Assembly: GCA_963995505.1 (NCBI GenBank)
Contig: OZ023182.1
Coordinates: forward strand, 11,834,707 to 11,898,706
Direction: 5' to 3'
DNA: 64,000 nucleotides
DNA from: Hypericum androsaemum
Taxonomy: Eukaryota; Streptophyta; Magnoliopsida; Malpighiales; Hypericaceae
The notes beneath the pieces were generated by a model. It saw nothing but the letters and a program-made list of their open reading frames with translations. It ran no database searches and was not told the DNA's origin. Shown in pieces: positions 59,737 to 64,000 of this stretch (position 1 is its first letter; every line of letters starts with the position of its first letter). The position numbers were made by a program, and so were the translations under genes.

Positions 59737-61322
59737 TGATGAGTGTGTAAATGCTCATGTTTTGTCATATGTTTCGTGCGTGTTTAGTCATGTTTTGAGT
59801 TATATTCATCATGTCATGTTAAACCTTGTGATCGATTTAGTATATTTATGTTCGGGAATGGATTTCTACCCATCGTCATATTTTGTAGGGAATTGGAGCT
59901 CAATGAAGGTCGTTGGAGGGGTGATTTTAAGAGATCATATTGCAAGAGTCATACATTTCTACTCGAGCATTGGATTATAACGCATAAGATACCGTTGGAA
60001 AGCTTGAAGAGAGATCTACATTTTGTCTTTTATAGTCAAAGTCAAATTCGGAGCGGAAGAGGATCAAAAATGAAAAATACGAGGATTCAATGAAGCTGTG
60101 CAGGCCAACTAGCGACGGGGAGTCAACTAGCGGCCGCCAGTGAAAGTGGAAGGGCTCCCCGTCGCTAGTTGATTAGCGATCACTAGTCGGGTAGCACAGA
60201 GATTTACAAAGGGGTCGAACTGGCGGCCGCTACTCAACTAGCGATCGCTAGTTCGCCCAACGCAGCTTTAGTCCGACTTCTTATTTAGTTATAATTTCGG
60301 ATCCGCTAAAGGAAATATTCGACTTTTAGCCTCCTGTTTCGGCTTTAGGACTTAAGGTATATTATTTATATTATTATTTGGCTAGTTAAACTTCCAATTT
60401 AGATTAACCTCTTCTAGGTTTTCCTAATTTTGTATTAGATTCGTGGCTATATATAAGCCTTAGGGGACGTGACTACGGAGACGTTTACTACTACAATATT
60501 TTGAACAGCCTTTAGAGCTTAATAAAGGGACGGTTCCAGTTAGCACGGGGAAGGGATTGGCAAAGCTTGATCATCACGACTAAGCTTTTTCTTCCTCTAT
60601 CTTTTATGTTAATTGATATCATGTTCTTCGTTAATCTATTGTGCTTTGTTAACATGCTTAGCGAGTAGTTCTCTTGTGAGTGCGATGCCCTAATTATGTG
60701 ATTACTCGTCTATGTTAGCTATGGTTTGATTATCTTTTGTAGTAGTTGTCAATTGATGATCTTAATGCTTAATCTAACTTGATCACTTAGATTATGATTT
60801 TAGTTGATAATAATGGACCGGAAGGCATTAGAATCAACGGAAGAGTCAATTGACATGTCTTAAGGTATTAATGAGGAATCTTGATACTAAGGGATAACTC
60901 GATAGGAGTTAACTTCATAATTGAGTTTAGTTTAATTCTTGGTCTAATTAATGAGCGGAAGCGTTGATTAGTAATCATGAACTACTCTAGCTTAGTTTTG
61001 TCACCCTAATGAGCGGAAGCGTTAGGGAGATGCATTAGAACACTCCGGGTACTAGTTAGAACTTCATAAAAACCATAGTCTCGACATAGATGGGTAGTCC
61101 ATAAGGGTATCGTGCTCGTTTATCTCCATTGATTTACAACTCGTCTTTTATTTGCGTTTCCGATCTAGTTTTATTTACTTTACAATCTTTACAATCTTTT
61201 AATTGCCTAGCTTCACATAATTATTTGCATTGATTTTGTGTTCAACCCTCAGTTCGAAACCCTACTTACTCACTATACTATTTGATTGTGCGTTTAATTC
61301 CTCATCAATTTTGCGTACATCA
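59737..61322 (+). mobile_element. solo LTR nested in the LINE
   Basis: A 1586-bp LTR from TGATGAGTGTG to GCGTACATCA, flanked by a perfect 5-bp duplication, TGTGT, at 59732-59736 and 61323-61327. TATA box CTATATATAAG at about 60448. Contains a GC-rich hairpin region at 60107-60260. Same general type as the LTR at 52308, of the Athila/Tat class. Confidence 0.87.
60107..60260. repeat. GC-rich inverted repeats in the solo LTR
   Basis: A perfect 16-bp inverted repeat, AACTAGCGACGGGGAG at 60107-60122 and its complement at 60155-60170, encloses a 32-base loop. GCGGCCGC occurs twice and the palindrome ACTAGCGATCGCTAGT once, in otherwise AT-rich DNA. The RNA would fold into strong hairpins. Confidence 0.85.
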
Positions 61323-61614
61323 TGTGTAATTGCTTCAATTCCAGTGTTGTTCCTTCGGATTTAAATAGGACCTACATTTCTGTAATTCCTAAGGTTCAAA
61401 TTCCCGAAGATATCCATGGTTTTCATCCAATTGTTCTTTATAATTTTGCTTATAAAGTCTATTTTAAGATTTTAGCCAATCGTTTGAGACCTTGGATGCA
61501 TTCGATCATTTCGAAATGTCGAGATTCTTTTGTGAGAAATAGATGTATTCAAGATAATATTATTATCGCCCATGAGATTTTTCACTGTCTTAAGACTTTA
61601 AATAATAAGAATTT

Positions 61615-62427
61615 GAGATAATTACTCTCAGGACTCCAGGGTATAGTCAAACAGACTCTGAGGACCCTGTAGTTTCCCTACTAATTACTGAGCCCATGTA
61701 GTTTAGTTATTATTATACTTTCAGGTCCCTGGCTGATGTCATTAATCGATTTTTTCTTATCTTATATTTGAAATGACGGATATGCCCTTGCTCCGGTCAA
61801 CTAAAATCGTCGGTCATCTTCTCCGGCCATTTTTCCAGCGAACACCAACTCATCTAAACAATTGGGGATAAACCCACTCGAGTAGGCCCCATATGTCGAG
61901 CTTCTCCCTCTTTAGTTCGTAGGGGAAGTCCTCGTCGAGTAGGGGATCGTCCTCATCCTCGTACACAATGCTTCCTTTACCGAGAAACCCAGACCTAATC
62001 TGCCCGAACCTGGCCCCCAGCCGGCCCGACTTCTCCGGGGGGTGGCGGGGCGGCACGTCGAGGAGTCTCAACTTGGACTTCTCCTTGAGCAAGCTCGACT
62101 TCCTCTTAAATGACCGGTCGCTCGCGTCCTCCTCCTTGCTGTTCCGGCTCTTCCTTCTCCGGAGCGAATCCCTCGACCCGGACGGGTTCGGGTCGAAAGA
62201 TATGTGGTTGGGGGCGGCGGCGGGAGACTTCGAGATGGTGGGGAGCAAGTTGAGCCAGGGTAATTGATTTTAAAAAAAATTGCAAGGGTATTTGAGTTAT
62301 TTACTTGAGCCAGGGATCCGAAAGTATAATAATAACTAAACTACAGGGGCTCAGCAATTAGTAGGAAAACTACAGGATCTTCAAAGTCTATTTGAGTATA
62401 CCATGGGGTTCTTTATGTAATTATCTC
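61615..62427. mobile_element. Pack-MULE inserted in the LINE (2)
   Basis: An 813-bp element with perfect ends GAGATAATTAC and GTAATTATCTC, inverted repeats of about 130 bp matching those of the MULE at 58343, and a perfect 9-bp duplication, TAAGAATTT, at 61606-61614 and 62428-62436. No transposase. The interior is a GC-rich host-gene fragment (see 61850-62248), which makes it a Pack-MULE. Confidence 0.88.
61850..62248 (-). pseudogene. captured MSL10-like mechanosensitive channel fragment
   Basis: An open frame of 132 codons in the MULE, minus strand. It resembles the N-terminal cytosolic region of plant MscS-like channels MSL9/MSL10: SFKRKSSLLKEKSKLRLLDVPP, then QIRSGFLGKG, EDEDDPLLDEDFP and KREKLDIWGLLEWV, just before the first membrane segment would start. 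The channel itself is absent; the frame ends near the inverted repeat. No stop interrupts the captured exon, which suggests recent capture. Whether it is expressed is unknown. Confidence 0.68.
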
Positions 62428-64000
62428 TAAGAATTTTTGCTCGATGGTCATTAAATTGGACCTTAAAAAGGTTTACGATCTCGTCAATTGGAGGTTTTTA
62501 GAAGCGGTTATGCTTAAACTTGGTTTTTTTCCTAAGTGGGTTGCTTGTGTGATGAGTTACATTCGTTCTACTTCTTATAGTATCCTCTTTAACGATCTTC
62601 CTTTGTTTAATTTTTTGAGGGGAATAAGAAAAAGGGACCCCTTATCCCCTTTCTTATTCCTCTTTATCTCGATACTTTTGCTCATTTTGTCAATTTTGAA
62701 AAAATTTAGGCCATATTAGAGGTTTTGCCTTTAACAGAAATTGCCCTACTTTAAATCTTATCCTATTTGTTGATGATACGCTGTTTTTGGCTGTGCTTCG
62801 GTCGAAGAGGCTAGCAATCTTAAGTCTATCCTTGTTGATTTCACTCGCATATCTGGCCAAGCTATCAATTTCAGCAAAACATGCATCTTTTTCCCTAAAT
62901 GCTAGTCTGCTTCTCGTAAGGCTAAAATTTCTGACATTTTGGGTATGATTCAAATGCCTCTCTATGATATGTACCTTGGTTTACCTTCTATTTGGAGTAG
63001 ATCAAGAAAATACGCTCTGAATTTTATCTTTGACAGGTTTAGGAGCAAGATTCAAAGATGGAAGCAAAGGCTCTTTTCCTTGTCGGGTCGCTAGGTTCTT
63101 ATTAAGGCTGTGTTATCTTCGATTTTATGCTACATGATGCAATATCTCCTATTCCCGACTACATTTTGTGCCAAATTGAATAGTTTGATGGCTCCATTTT
63201 AGTGGTTGGGCGACATTGATGTTTGGAAGATTCATTGACTTTGTTGGGACAAATTAACTTGTTCTAAAAAAATCTGGGGGCTGAGGTTGAAGGATTTGAA
63301 ATTGTTCAATATCGCCATGCTCGCTAAACAGGCTTGGAAAAATTGGGAACTCTCCATCCTCTCTTTGCATCGGAGTTTCAAGGATCTTTATTTCTCTTCC
63401 TCTAATTTTTTCAATACTTCCAGGGGTTGTAACTCCTCTTGGATTTGGACAAGCTTATTTAAAGGAAAAGAATCCATTTTGGATGGCCTGTTGATTCGTA
63501 TTGGTGATGGATCGAGCACCAACATTTGGAAGGGTCCGTGGATCCCTTCGCTTCCTTCTGGTAGATTATCTTCTCGAAAGGCCTTTCCTAATTTGTTGCA
63601 TCTAGTTTCTGACTTTCCACTAGAAGAGGGAAGACTAATTTACTTCAGAATTTGTTTTCTCCAGATAAACAGGTGGCCATTTTATCGATTCCTCTGGGTA
63701 GGATTGTTACCCAGGATAGGCTGGTGTGGAGACATAGTGCGGACGCGACCTTCTCAGTGTGAAAGGGCTATCACATTCTAAAATCTCAGCAGCCTCTTGT
63801 CTCTGGAAATACTCCATGTGGATTGTCTTCTGTTCCTATGGAGCCAGCCTTTGGGTCGAAGGTTTGGAGGGCTAAAACCCCTCCAAAAATTTTGAACTTT
63901 ATTTGGAGAGTTCTTAAACGGGTTTTCTACGATGAAAAATTTGCATCATAGAAATCTTCCGCCCTCTCCCTTATGTCGTATTTGTGGTGCGGAGAATGAT

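Larger units (their letters stand above)
57280..64000 (+). mobile_element. L1-type LINE, 5' truncated, running off the window
   Basis: Non-LTR retrotransposon ORF2 in the order endonuclease, RT, zf-RVT. LINE sequence occupies 57280-58342, 59625-59736, 61323-61614 and 62437-64000; a MULE, a solo LTR and a second MULE fill the gaps. The reading frame resumes correctly on both sides of each insertion. Stop codons are frequent. The 5' half of the endonuclease and any ORF1 are absent, and the 3' end is beyond the window. Confidence 0.85.
61323..64000 (+). pseudogene. LINE reverse transcriptase and zf-RVT, decayed
   Basis: DLNRTYISVIPKVQ, NRLRPWMHSIIS and IQDNIIIAHEIFH before the second MULE; then MVIKLDLKKVYDLVNW, FLRGIRKRDPLSPFLF and the catalytic LFVDDTLF (about 62765-62790). 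Further on: YLGLPSIWSRSRK, WGLRLKDLKLFNIAMLAKQAW and IWKGPWIP, then the zf-RVT start TPPKILNFIWR near 63880. Stops and one or two shifts are present. Confidence 0.85.

Overview
This window is from the nuclear genome of a flowering plant. It has intron-rich genes with GT-AG splice sites, typical plant families (peroxisomal long-chain acyl-CoA synthetase, plastid aminopeptidase P, CCX cation exchanger, ZRK-type pseudokinase) and a dense, nested transposon landscape. The species cannot be told from the sequence; a ZRK-type gene fits a dicot best. Only three genes look intact. The rest is mostly decaying mobile DNA.

Layout. 1-2.8 kb: AT-rich intergenic DNA. 2.8-8.9 kb (+): a 23-exon LACS6-like gene with a PTS2 signal and a 102-bp SINE in intron 3. 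9.4-14.1 kb (-): a 13-exon plastid APP2-like Xaa-Pro aminopeptidase, tail-to-tail with LACS. 14.8-23.2 kb: a transposon graveyard with three solo LTRs (one Cassandra-like, carrying a 5S rRNA-derived segment), a MULE with TIRs, a copia fragment and a truncated LTR. 23.8-24.8 kb (-): a frameshifted ZRK-like pseudokinase. 25.6-26.6 kb: a hAT-like MITE. About 27-35.4 kb: a large decayed Mutator-like element with a forward Ulp1-protease-like gene converging on a reverse FAR1/FHY3-type transposase. It carries five arrays of a 23-bp motif; four sit inside introns and one lies between the genes. 37.5-39.5 kb (-): a two-exon CCX5-like exchanger, apparently intact. 40.4-43.5 kb: a MULE-like element with a 22-bp minisatellite. 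43.8-56.3 kb (-): an Athila-type Ty3/gypsy retrotransposon with gag, protease, RT, RNase H, integrase, PBS, PPT and two diverged LTRs, itself invaded by a solo LTR and a hAT-like MITE. 57.3-64 kb (+): an L1-type LINE, 5'-truncated and running off the window, invaded by two MULEs and one solo LTR. One of those MULEs carries an MSL10-like exon, so it is a Pack-MULE.

Most insertion boundaries are supported by exact target-site duplications read directly: 12 bp for the SINE, 5 bp for the solo LTRs, 9 bp for the MULEs, 8 bp for one hAT-like MITE. The most interesting structure is the set of same-strand 23-bp arrays in the introns and the intergenic gap of the Ulp1/FAR1 element. It resembles the motif arrays used by VANDAL elements for VANC-mediated anti-silencing, but the motif and layout are different.
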